From an uncultured Campylobacterales bacterium (GTDB taxonomy: Bacteria; Campylobacterota; Campylobacteria; Campylobacterales; Arcobacteraceae), in assembly GCA_947494995.1 (NCBI GenBank), contig CANLWY010000007.1, positions 117,708-181,707 on the forward strand: a stretch of DNA of 64,000 nt, written 5' to 3'. Below the pieces are notes generated by a model that was not told the DNA's origin, ran no database searches, and saw only the letters and a program-made list of their open reading frames with translations. Position numbers and translations under genes: made by a program. Below are positions 53,577 to 62,173 of the stretch, one piece after another. Each line of letters starts with the position of its first letter. Position 1 is the first letter of the stretch.

Positions 53577-55361
53577 ATGAAAAAAGAGTTCGTTCTAGCT
53601 GGGGTTTGTCTATCCATTCTTACTACCTCTTCTTACGCTGTAAGTCTTCGCGATAGTGTTGAAATGGCTTTAAACAACAATCCGGATATTATAGCAGAAA
53701 GAAAAAATCAAGAAGCTTTTAGAAAATATGTTGATGATAGAGAGGGATTATATCTTCCAACATTAGATATTGAAGCATATCTTGAAACTTCGGAAATTGA
53801 GAAGGATTATGATGATAATACTCCTGATACAAAGACTGATGAAGATGGATATAATGCAGCAATTATTTTTAGACAGTATATTTATGATGGAGGAGAGACA
53901 CCATCACAAGTTTCTGAGATGAAACATCAAAATTCAGCAAATAAGCATAGAAGTCTTTATGCAATAGAAAATACTATACTTGAAACAGTGAAAGCATATA
54001 CTTCATTGGTACAATATGATGAGAGATTAGTATTGTCTGCTGATATGATAAAAACCCATGAAGAAAATCTTGTTACAGCAAAAGAAAAAGAGGAAATAAG
54101 TGGTGAGGTTTTAGAAACTTATCAAGTTAGCTCAAAACTACATTTTGTAACTGATAGTTATATTGAAGAGCAAGATTTAAAAGAGACAGGAGTTGCTACA
54201 TATACAAAATATGTTGGAAAAGAACCAGTAGGGAATGTATGTAGACCAATTATTGATGAATCAAAAGTACCTGAGTCTTTAAAAGAAGCAATCGAAATTG
54301 CTGTATTAGGAAATCATAGAATTTTAGAACAGATTGAAAGAATTAAACAGCAAAGAGAAAAGATAGCTCAGTATGATGCAAGATTTTTACCAAGTTTAAA
54401 TTTAGAGTTTAAAGCTTCAATTGATGAAGATTTAGAATTAAATGAAAATGGTACACAAGAAGATTGGTATGGGAGGCTTAATTTAAACTGGAATCTATTT
54501 AATGGAAATAGAGATGAAATAAGGTCTGAACAAGAGGAACTATTTTTACAAGAACAAAAGAAGACTTTAGATGAAATTACAAATGATGTTGTTTCTGAAG
54601 TTAAGTCTTTATATGGTAAATTTTATAAAAATAAAAAAAGAGTTGATGCTTTAAAGAAATATGTTAAAGCAAATGTAAATATTGTTGAAGTTTATAAAAA
54701 TGAGTTTGAAGCTGGAACAAGAACCTTTGTAGATATTCTTGATGCAGAGAGTGAACTTTATAACTCTGCAAAAGGTTTAATCAATATGGAATATGCAGCA
54801 TTAAATAACTATTATGATTTAATGTTCAATCTTTCAATGCTTTCTGATGCAGTATTATCTTCAGATAATCAAAATTGCGCAAACATAAAGCCAAGAGTAA
54901 TAGACTATGTTCCTGAAGAAAAAAATAAAAATACTCAATCAGAATTAGATAGTTTAATCAGTAGTGGAGATAGTTCAATAATCAGCGCAGAACTTGGTTT
55001 AGACTCTTCTATATTAGATGAAGAGATCTCAAATACTGCTTCAAATGACGCAATGAAAATGGTAACATCAGAATATAAGTCATTTTTAGAAGCTCCAAAA
55101 GGTTATTTTACAATTAATATTGGAACAAAAAAAGGAATGGCTGCAGCTAGTAGATATATTCAAGAAAACAATCTTGGAGATGATGCTTATGCTTTTGAAT
55201 TTGGTCCAAATATGAAAAGTGCAAAAGTTTTATATGGAGTGTATAGCTCTGTAGGAGAAGCAAAAAGTGCGATGAGAACACTTAACCAAAGTGTATTATC
55301 AGGAAAGCCATATATTGATAATATCAGTAAACATCAAGCACTATATTCTAAATATAATTAA
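53577..55361 (+). CDS. TolC-family outer-membrane channel with C-terminal SPOR domain
   Basis: A 594-residue exported protein. Signal peptide MKKEFVLAGVCLSILTTSSYA. Residues 22-425 are two TolC/OEP repeats (SLRDSVEMALNNNPDIIAERKNQEA; later ALKKYVKANVNIVEVYKNEFEAGTRTFVDILDAESELYNS). After an acidic linker, residues about 505-594 look like a SPOR domain (GYFTINIGTKKGMAAASRYIQENN, then VLYGVYSSVGEAKSAMRTL). SPOR binds denuded peptidoglycan, unusual on TolC. It is the outer channel of the type I export system encoded just downstream (16-base gap). Confidence 0.92.
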   Translation: MKKEFVLAGVCLSILTTSSYAVSLRDSVEMALNNNPDIIAERKNQEAFRKYVDDREGLYLPTLDIEAYLETSEIEKDYDDNTPDTKTDEDGYNAAIIFRQYIYDGGETPSQVSEMKHQNSANKHRSLYAIENTILETVKAYTSLVQYDERLVLSADMIKTHEENLVTAKEKEEISGEVLETYQVSSKLHFVTDSYIEEQDLKETGVATYTKYVGKEPVGNVCRPIIDESKVPESLKEAIEIAVLGNHRILEQIERIKQQREKIAQYDARFLPSLNLEFKASIDEDLELNENGTQEDWYGRLNLNWNLFNGNRDEIRSEQEELFLQEQKKTLDEITNDVVSEVKSLYGKFYKNKKRVDALKKYVKANVNIVEVYKNEFEAGTRTFVDILDAESELYNSAKGLINMEYAALNNYYDLMFNLSMLSDAVLSSDNQNCANIKPRVIDYVPEEKNKNTQSELDSLISSGDSSIISAELGLDSSILDEEISNTASNDAMKMVTSEYKSFLEAPKGYFTINIGTKKGMAAASRYIQENNLGDDAYAFEFGPNMKSAKVLYGVYSSVGEAKSAMRTLNQSVLSGKPYIDNISKHQALYSKYN

Positions 55362-55377
55362 TATATAGGTACGTAAT

Positions 55378-57543
55378 TTGCAAGAAGATAGACAAGAATT
55401 AGAACAAAATCTTAAAACCCTAAAAGATAGAAGAGAAGTAGATACTCTATTAGAGTGCCTACTCTTTCTAGCTAAATATCATAAAAGAGAGACTTCTGCT
55501 GAGTCTTTAAAGTTTAATTTACCTATTCATAATAGATCCTTTAATGTTGATATGTTTATTCAATCATCAAGTAGAATAGGATTAGTTAGTAAGATTGTAA
55601 AAAGAAAAATTACAAAATTAACGAAATTAGCCCTTCCCGCAGTTTTACTTCTTGAAAAAAATAGATCATGCATTTTACTTGACTATGATAAAGAAGATGG
55701 CCTTGCAAAAGTTATTATGCCAGGACTTAGTGTTGGAGAAACAGTAATTACTATAGATAAATTAGACTCCGAGTATACTGGAGAATTAGTAATTATAAAA
55801 CCAGAGTTTAATTTTAATAATAGAGTTGAAAAAGAGGTTTTAGTTGAAAACCCAAAAGAGTGGTTTTGGGGTACTTTATTTAGAAACAAAGGGATTTATA
55901 AGCAAGTTATTATAGTATCACTATTTATAAATCTTTTTATATTAGCAACACCTTTATTTACAATGAATGTATATGATAGAGTACTTCCTAATAATGCCAT
56001 TGAAACAATGTGGGCACTGTTTATAGGAATCTCTTTTGTGATGGTTTTTGATTTTATTTTAAAAACTTTAAGGTCATATTTTTTAGGAATTGCTAGTAAG
56101 CGAACTGATACTATTATCTCAAATAAAATTTTTAATCATGTATTAAATATAAAAATAGATTCTAAACCTGCATCAACAGGACAATTTGTAAGTAGATTAC
56201 AATCTTTTGAAACCGTTAGAGAATTTTTTACAAGTGCTACTGTAGTTGCTTTTGTAGATTTTCCTTTTGTCATAATTTTTATAATAGTGATTTTTTATAT
56301 AGCTGGACCTCTTGCGTACATAACAATTGCTACAGTTGTAATATCTATATTAGTATCTTGGTATATGCAAAGACCTTTAAAAGATTTAATTGAAAAGTCT
56401 GTAAAAGAGGAACAGATTAAGCATACTACTCTTATTGAAGCAGTTACAGGTCTAGAAATTATCAAAAGCGTAAGAGCACAAAATAGAATGAGAACAAACT
56501 GGGATCAATCAGTAAACAAAACAGTTCATTATGCGGATAAAGGACATTTTTTATCTCAGAGTATTACTTATTTTACTGCATTTATTTCTCAGTTTTCAAA
56601 TATTTCAATTGTTGCTGGTGGAGTATATTTAGCTGCAGAAGGTGAAATTACTATGGGAGCTATTATTGCAGCTATGATTTTAAATGGAAGAGTTATTTCT
56701 CCTGTTTCACAATTAGTAGGATTAATTATTAGATTTGATAAAACAATGTTATCGTTAAATAATCTTGATGAAGTTATGAAAATGCCAGTTGAAAAAGAGA
56801 ATAAATCATATATTAATAGACCTGATTTAAAAGGGAAAATTGAATTAAAAGATGTTAATTTTGCTTATAAAGATCAAAATCACCAAACATTAAAAGAGAT
56901 AAACTTAACAATAAACGAAGGTGAGAAAGTAGCAATTTTAGGAAAGATTGGATCAGGTAAATCAACATTATTGAAGCTTATAATGAATCTATATGAAGCT
57001 AAAACAGGGTCTGTTTTAGTTGATGGAGTTGATACAAGACAAATTGATCCTATTGATTTAAGACATGCAGTAGGTTGTGTACCACAAGAACCTTTTTTAT
57101 TTATGGGGACAATTAAAGATAATATTACAATCGGGGAACAATATGTTTCTGATGAAGAGTTATTAAAAGTATCAAAAATTGCAGGACTTGATGAGTTTCT
57201 TGGAAAGCATGAAGCAGGCTTTGATTTAATGGTAGGGGAAAGAGGTGAAGGTTTAAGTGGAGGAGAAAGACAATCCGTGACACTTGCTCGTGCACTTATT
57301 TCTAATCCGAATATTTTGATGCTTGATGAACCTACAAATGCAATGGATAGACAAACAGAAAAAGCATTTATCAATAAGATTGAAAAAATCATAGGGGATA
57401 AGACTTTGGTTTTAGTAACTCACAAAACATCACTTCTTCAACTTGTTGATAGAGTGATAATAGTTGAGAATGGTCAAGTTGCTTTTGATGGACCAAAAGA
57501 AGAGGTTTTTAAATCAGCAATAGGTGGTAAAAATGGAAACTAA
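55378..57543 (+). CDS. Type I secretion ABC transporter (LapB-like)
   Basis: A 721-residue exporter. Residues 1-140 form a C39-like domain without a protease Cys-His dyad in place (DTLLECLLFLAKYHKRETSAESL), as in LapB-type transporters that only hold the substrate. Six TM helices lie at about 170-440. The ATPase (about 485-715) has Walker A GKIGSGKSTLL, signature LSGGERQSVTLARAL, Walker B ILMLDEP and H-loop VTHK. Start is TTG 55378 with AGGT before it. It overlaps the adaptor gene by 11 bases. The probable cargo is the large adhesin at the window end. Confidence 0.94.
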   Translation: MQEDRQELEQNLKTLKDRREVDTLLECLLFLAKYHKRETSAESLKFNLPIHNRSFNVDMFIQSSSRIGLVSKIVKRKITKLTKLALPAVLLLEKNRSCILLDYDKEDGLAKVIMPGLSVGETVITIDKLDSEYTGELVIIKPEFNFNNRVEKEVLVENPKEWFWGTLFRNKGIYKQVIIVSLFINLFILATPLFTMNVYDRVLPNNAIETMWALFIGISFVMVFDFILKTLRSYFLGIASKRTDTIISNKIFNHVLNIKIDSKPASTGQFVSRLQSFETVREFFTSATVVAFVDFPFVIIFIIVIFYIAGPLAYITIATVVISILVSWYMQRPLKDLIEKSVKEEQIKHTTLIEAVTGLEIIKSVRAQNRMRTNWDQSVNKTVHYADKGHFLSQSITYFTAFISQFSNISIVAGGVYLAAEGEITMGAIIAAMILNGRVISPVSQLVGLIIRFDKTMLSLNNLDEVMKMPVEKENKSYINRPDLKGKIELKDVNFAYKDQNHQTLKEINLTINEGEKVAILGKIGSGKSTLLKLIMNLYEAKTGSVLVDGVDTRQIDPIDLRHAVGCVPQEPFLFMGTIKDNITIGEQYVSDEELLKVSKIAGLDEFLGKHEAGFDLMVGERGEGLSGGERQSVTLARALISNPNILMLDEPTNAMDRQTEKAFINKIEKIIGDKTLVLVTHKTSLLQLVDRVIIVENGQVAFDGPKEEVFKSAIGGKNGN

Positions 57544-59026
57544 AACACAATTACCACATGAAAATACTGATTTAAAAGAAAATGTTGTTCAAAAAGATTA
57601 CAACACTTCTTATAATGAAGCTTCTCAAAGTTTGAAAACAAAGAAAAAAGTTGGTTGGTTTGGACGACTTTATGGCTTAAGAGATGAAGAAGATGAGGAT
57701 TTAGACTTTATATATTCAAACTATGCTCATGCAAATGAAAATCCAAGTAGGATTTCAAATTTTGTATTTATTTTTATCACTTTATTTTTTGCTGGAGCAA
57801 TTATTTGGGCAGCTTTAGCTGAGATAGACGAATTAGCACGTGGAAATGGAAAAGTAATTCCTTCTGATAAGATTCAAAGAGTGCAATCTTTAGATGGAGG
57901 TATAATTTCAGAGATCTTAGTTAAAGAAGGACAAATTATAAAAAAAGATGCTCCTTTAATGAAAATTGATACAACAAGATTTCAAGCAACTCTTGAAGAG
58001 AGTAAACAAGAGTATTTATCATTGCTTGCAGTAAGAGAGAGATTACAAATTGAGTCTTCAATTGATGTTAGAAAAAGATTACCTAAAGTAAAGTTTCCAA
58101 AAGAGGTAACAGAAGATAGTTCAAGATATGATAAATTAGAAAAAAAACTTTTAGAAAATAGATATAAAGAGTTAAAATCTTCAGTTGATGTTTTAAAAAC
58201 GCAATTGGGACAAAAAAGACAAGAATTAAGAGAGATAAAAAATACAATAAAAAACTTAAAAAAGAGTTTTGCACTTATTAAAGAACAGAGGAAAACAATT
58301 CAGAAACTAGTAAGGCGTGGTGTTAAATCAAAATATGACTTATTAAATGTTGAAAAAGAGTATACAAATACAAGTGGAGATTTAGAGTCTGCTTTATTAT
58401 CAATAAGAAGGTCAGAACTTGCAATTTCTGAAGCAAATAATAGAATACAAGAAAGATTAGACTCTTTTAGAGCAGAAGCTTCAAATGAGTTACAAAAAGC
58501 TTCAAGCATGATAAATAAGTTTGAAGCAAGATTGGTTGGTGATGAAGACAAAGTTGCAAAAACAACTATTAGTTCTCCAGTAGATGGAATTATTAAACAA
58601 CTTAACTTTAATACAATAGGAGGTGTAGTTCAGTCTGGTATGGATTTAGTCGAGATTGTTCCACAAAGTGATATTTTACTGGTGGAGGCAAAGATTGATC
58701 CAAAAGATATTGCTTTTATTAATCCAAGTCAAAAGGCAATTGTTAAAATCACAGCATATGATTTTTCAATTTATGGAGGATTGGATGGTAAAATCGTTGA
58801 GATATCTGCAGATAGTATTGTAGATAAGGAATCAAAAGATGCAAAGAGCTATTATAGAGTTATTGTCAAGACAGATAAAAACTACTTAGAGAGAAATGGA
58901 AATAAACTTCCAATTATCCCTGGTATGATTGCAAGTGTTGACATTATAACAGGGAAAAAAACAATATTGGATTTTATTCTAAAGCCTATATTGAAAGTTA
59001 AACAAAATTCATTACATGAAAGATAA
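57533..59026 (+). CDS. HlyD-family periplasmic adaptor (LapC-like)
   Basis: A 497-residue adaptor linking the ABC exporter to TolC. A cytoplasmic N-terminus of about 75 residues, one TM helix (FVFIFITLFFAGAIIWAALA, about 78-97), then barrel-lipoyl parts GNGKVIPSDKIQRVQSLDGGIISEILVKEGQIIKK, a long coiled coil (about 170-345), and the second lipoyl half ISSPVDGIIKQLNFNTIGGVVQSG. C-terminal beta domain ends near PIIPGMIASVDIITGKKTILDFILKPI, a standard HlyD end. ATG 57533 with AGGTGG is preferred to GTG 57524. Confidence 0.94.
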   Translation: METKTQLPHENTDLKENVVQKDYNTSYNEASQSLKTKKKVGWFGRLYGLRDEEDEDLDFIYSNYAHANENPSRISNFVFIFITLFFAGAIIWAALAEIDELARGNGKVIPSDKIQRVQSLDGGIISEILVKEGQIIKKDAPLMKIDTTRFQATLEESKQEYLSLLAVRERLQIESSIDVRKRLPKVKFPKEVTEDSSRYDKLEKKLLENRYKELKSSVDVLKTQLGQKRQELREIKNTIKNLKKSFALIKEQRKTIQKLVRRGVKSKYDLLNVEKEYTNTSGDLESALLSIRRSELAISEANNRIQERLDSFRAEASNELQKASSMINKFEARLVGDEDKVAKTTISSPVDGIIKQLNFNTIGGVVQSGMDLVEIVPQSDILLVEAKIDPKDIAFINPSQKAIVKITAYDFSIYGGLDGKIVEISADSIVDKESKDAKSYYRVIVKTDKNYLERNGNKLPIIPGMIASVDIITGKKTILDFILKPILKVKQNSLHER

Positions 59027-59044
59027 ATAAAAAAGGGAGACAAA

Positions 59045-60385
59045 ATGAAAAAATATTTATTTGGATTAAGTATTACTGTGGCATTAATTGCCTTTAGTGG
59101 TTGTTCACAAAAGATGGAAAGTGGTGCAACAAAAAATACTACAACAGGTGATACTGTTACTAGTTTAAGTCATAAAGATATTTTAACAGAAACGACAATT
59201 CATGATGCAGTTAGAATTAATGATATTAAGTTAGTTCAGTTTTTTATTGATGAAAAAATCAATTTAAATGATAAGGATAGATTTGGATATACGCCATTAC
59301 ACTTAGCATCAAGATTTAATCATCTTGATATTGCAAATAAGTTAATTGATAATGGAGCGTCTGTTAATACAATTGATAAGTATGCAGATACGCCACTTCT
59401 TGATTCAACAAGAAATGGATATACAAAGATGTCTAAACTATTAATTTGTAATGGTGCAAACAGAGATGTCTTAGATAAATATGAAATGTCGCCTCTTCAT
59501 TATGCATCAAAAACAAATGATGTAGTTATTGCAAAGCTTTTAAGAGCAACAGATGTTCAAGCAGAGTGTTCAGAACCAGTTCAAGAAGTAGCACCAGTTC
59601 AAGCTGAGCAATTTTATAACTTAATAGGAATAGATGATTATCAAGTTATTAATGATAATACACCTAAAATTTGTGGGGATATCTTAGATTCTGATGTGAA
59701 GCAAGTTCAACTATCTTTTGATGGAGGAGAAACTGTAACTGAAGGTAAACTTTCTGGAAACAGATGGTGTGCAGATGTTGAGAATAAATTAGCAAATGGT
59801 GATTATACTGCAATGGCAATGGCAATTAATTCTGCAGGTCAAAGAGGTAAAGCACAAGATGACTTAACAATTCACGTATTAAATGATTTATATAATGCAT
59901 TAAATGCAGAATTTGGTCCTGATTTTGCTGATTGGAATGCTGAATTAGATGAAGATACATTAACATTTAGATTTAAAAACCCTGCACTTATGTTTACAAG
60001 AGGAAGCTCTAAAATTAGAACTCAATATAAAGAGATTTTAAATAGCTTTTTCCCAAGATATATCAATATTTTGAAAGATTATGAATCTGAGATTGTAAAT
60101 GTACATGTTGAAGGACACACTTCTTCAAGATATAGAAGCGCAAAGACTCCTGAAGCAAAATTTGAGAAAAACAGAATTTTATCACAAAAAAGAGCTGATA
60201 CTGTTTTAGGATATATGTCTAATATTAGTGATTCAGCTGTTGTTGAAAATAAACCATTTATCAAAAAATCTTTTGTATCAGATGGAATGTCTTCGTCTCA
60301 ATTAGTTAGAAACGTAGATGGAACAGAAAATATTGAATTATCGAGAAGAGTAGAGTTTAGAATAGAGACTAATCCAAATAAATAA
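59045..60385 (+). CDS. Ankyrin-repeat OmpA-domain lipoprotein of the secretion locus
   Basis: A 446-residue lipoprotein (lipobox AFSGC, Cys 20). Order: ankyrin repeats at about 55-165 (DRFGYTPLHLASRFNHLDIANKLIDNGASVN, then YADTPLLDSTRNGY, YEMSPLHYASKTND), a beta region about 185-285 with Ig-like character, and an OmpA domain about 310-446 (FTRGSSKIRTQYKEIL, VHVEGHTSSRYR, NRILSQKRADTVLGYM, RRVEFRIE). The OmpA part should hold it to the wall; the ankyrins would offer a binding surface in the periplasm. It starts 18 bases after the adaptor gene. Confidence 0.9.
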   Translation: MKKYLFGLSITVALIAFSGCSQKMESGATKNTTTGDTVTSLSHKDILTETTIHDAVRINDIKLVQFFIDEKINLNDKDRFGYTPLHLASRFNHLDIANKLIDNGASVNTIDKYADTPLLDSTRNGYTKMSKLLICNGANRDVLDKYEMSPLHYASKTNDVVIAKLLRATDVQAECSEPVQEVAPVQAEQFYNLIGIDDYQVINDNTPKICGDILDSDVKQVQLSFDGGETVTEGKLSGNRWCADVENKLANGDYTAMAMAINSAGQRGKAQDDLTIHVLNDLYNALNAEFGPDFADWNAELDEDTLTFRFKNPALMFTRGSSKIRTQYKEILNSFFPRYINILKDYESEIVNVHVEGHTSSRYRSAKTPEAKFEKNRILSQKRADTVLGYMSNISDSAVVENKPFIKKSFVSDGMSSSQLVRNVDGTENIELSRRVEFRIETNPNK

Positions 60386-60394
60386 GGATAAAAA

Positions 60395-61153
60395 ATGTTC
60401 AAAAAAGTATTAATAACAAGTTCATTAGCTGTTCTATTCTTTACTGGGTGTTCAAGTAAAGATGAGTTTGCAATTGTTAATGAAAAAGGAAAATATGGAG
60501 CTTTACAGAATAGTAGTGAAGTTGTAGTAAAGCCTATATATGACGAAATATCAAACTTTGATGATATGAAGAATAAAAACATGAAGACAGAGCATCCTCA
60601 TGTTTTAAATCTTCATTGGATTCATAACTATTATGGTAATGAATATGCAATTACAGAATACCAAGGAAAATATGGAGTTGTAAATAAAAATAATGAAATG
60701 GTTGTAAAACCAATTTATGATTCTATTACAAAGCTTTTTAATGGATTTTCAGTGATTAAATTGGATGATAAGTTTGGTTATTTGAATGATAAGTTTGAAG
60801 TTGTTCAGAAACCAATATTTAAAGATGCAAGAGAGTTTTTAGAAAATGTAACTTTTGTACAATCGAATGCAAATGGCAAGTGGGGTTGTATTACAAAAAA
60901 GATGGAATTAAAAATAGGTGATGAATATGATGAAGTTTACAATCTTTATAATGGTTTTGCAAGAACTGTAAAGAAAGGTAAATGGGGATATATTAATAAT
61001 GAATGTAAAGTAATTGTTGAACCTAAATATGATTATGCCTATGACTTTTCTAAAGGCTTTGCTAAAGTTCTTAAAAATGGAAAAACTGCGTATATAAATG
61101 ATGAGGGAAAAGAGATTACTAAACATATCTTTTCTTCAGGAGAGAATTTTTAA
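60395..61153 (+). CDS. WG-repeat lipoprotein
   Basis: A 252-residue lipoprotein (lipobox FFTGC, Cys at about 18). The mature part is five to six WG (KWG) beta repeats: GKYGALQNSSEVVVKPIYDEI, GKYGVVNKNNEMVVKPIYDSI, DKFGYLNDKFEVVQKPIFKDA, GKWGCITKKMELKIGDEYDEV, GKWGYINNECKVIVEPKYDYA and GKTAYINDEGKEITK. Each unit is about 35-40 residues. WG repeats are protein-binding modules. It follows the ankyrin lipoprotein by 9 bases, so it is likely an accessory of the export or adhesin system. Confidence 0.88.
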   Translation: MFKKVLITSSLAVLFFTGCSSKDEFAIVNEKGKYGALQNSSEVVVKPIYDEISNFDDMKNKNMKTEHPHVLNLHWIHNYYGNEYAITEYQGKYGVVNKNNEMVVKPIYDSITKLFNGFSVIKLDDKFGYLNDKFEVVQKPIFKDAREFLENVTFVQSNANGKWGCITKKMELKIGDEYDEVYNLYNGFARTVKKGKWGYINNECKVIVEPKYDYAYDFSKGFAKVLKNGKTAYINDEGKEITKHIFSSGENF

Positions 61154-61181
61154 TTTATGGTGGGTCTCCCTACCATAAATT
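61152..61181. terminator. Strong hairpin after the WG-repeat gene
   Basis: AATTTATGGT with ACCATAAATT plus inner GGG/CCC, a stem of about 13 bp overlapping the stop codon of the WG gene. No clean T tract follows. It may end the secretion operon or protect its 3' end, while some transcripts run into the kinase 17 bases on. Confidence 0.55.
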
Positions 61182-61198
61182 GATTAAATCCATTTATT

Positions 61199-61999
61199 AT
61201 GAGACAGACTAAACTAGAAGATTTCTTTGAATTAGAAGAGCAAAATAGAGAGCTAGAAAAACTTGTAGCTATTGAAGTTGAAAAAAATCGTCAAAAAGAA
61301 AAAATTATGTTTCAACAAAATAAAATGGCATCAATGGGAGAAATGTTAAGTAACATTGCTCATCAATGGAGGCAACCTCTTATGGAACTTTCCTCTTTGT
61401 TTATACCTATTCAAGCAAAGCTTGATTTTGATTTAGAGCTTGATAAAAAAGAATTAAGAGAATCAATTATAAAATTAAATGACATAACAAATTACATGTC
61501 AAATACAATAGAAGATTTCAGAAACTTTTTTGCAACAGATAAAGAAAAAGAAGAGTTTAAACTTTCTGAACAAATTAATTCATCTTTAAATATAATTAGT
61601 AGTAGTTTAAAAAATAATGATATCATGTTAGATATTATTGTTAAAAAAAATCCTACTATATACGGCTATAAAAACGAATATACACAAGTTTTAATAAATA
61701 TAATTAATAATGCAAAAGATGTTTTGATTGAAAGAAAAATTAAAAATCCTAAAATAATAATAATGATAGATGAAACAAAAAAAGATGTTATTACTAGTAT
61801 TGAAGATAATGCTGGGGGCATCAAGGTTGATCCTATAGAAAATATTTTTAAACCTTTTTTTACCTATGAGAAAAAAGCTGGTACAGGAATAGGTCTTTTT
61901 ATGTCAAAACTAATTATTGAAAATAACATGAGTGGGAGACTTTGGGCTGAAAACAAAAAAAATGGCGCAATTTTTAAAATAATCACTCCTAAAGATTAA
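61199..61999 (+). CDS. Soluble orphan histidine kinase (HQWRQP type)
   Basis: A 266-residue kinase without membrane helices or input domain. Residues 1-40 are a charged coiled coil (LEEQNRELEKLVAIEVEKNRQKEK). The kinase has MGEMLSNIAHQWRQPLME (about 46-63), NIINNAKDVLI, EDNAGGIKVD and GTGIGLFMSK. The start ATG has no good ribosome-binding site and an in-frame stop lies 15 bases upstream, so no longer form is possible. It lies between the secretion genes and the adhesin; a partner sensor must come from elsewhere. Confidence 0.88.
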   Translation: MRQTKLEDFFELEEQNRELEKLVAIEVEKNRQKEKIMFQQNKMASMGEMLSNIAHQWRQPLMELSSLFIPIQAKLDFDLELDKKELRESIIKLNDITNYMSNTIEDFRNFFATDKEKEEFKLSEQINSSLNIISSSLKNNDIMLDIIVKKNPTIYGYKNEYTQVLINIINNAKDVLIERKIKNPKIIIMIDETKKDVITSIEDNAGGIKVDPIENIFKPFFTYEKKAGTGIGLFMSKLIIENNMSGRLWAENKKNGAIFKIITPKD

Positions 62000-62173
62000 T
62001 ATTCTACTTTTTATTTTAGTTTTTATTACTATTTCTTCTTAATCCCCTATAAATTCTCATTTATACTTTTAAAATAATGAATACACAAAAATAATATTTT
62101 ATGAAAAAAGAGACTTAATAGAGACTTTTTTTATATATAATAAGTAAAATAATAAAAAATCAAAGGATACGTC

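Noticed and set aside
56880..57392. 170-codon minus-strand open frame
   Set aside because: It is antisense to the ATPase domain of the ABC transporter, whose motifs are intact; no ribosome-binding site and Ser/Ile-biased composition typical of a shadow frame.
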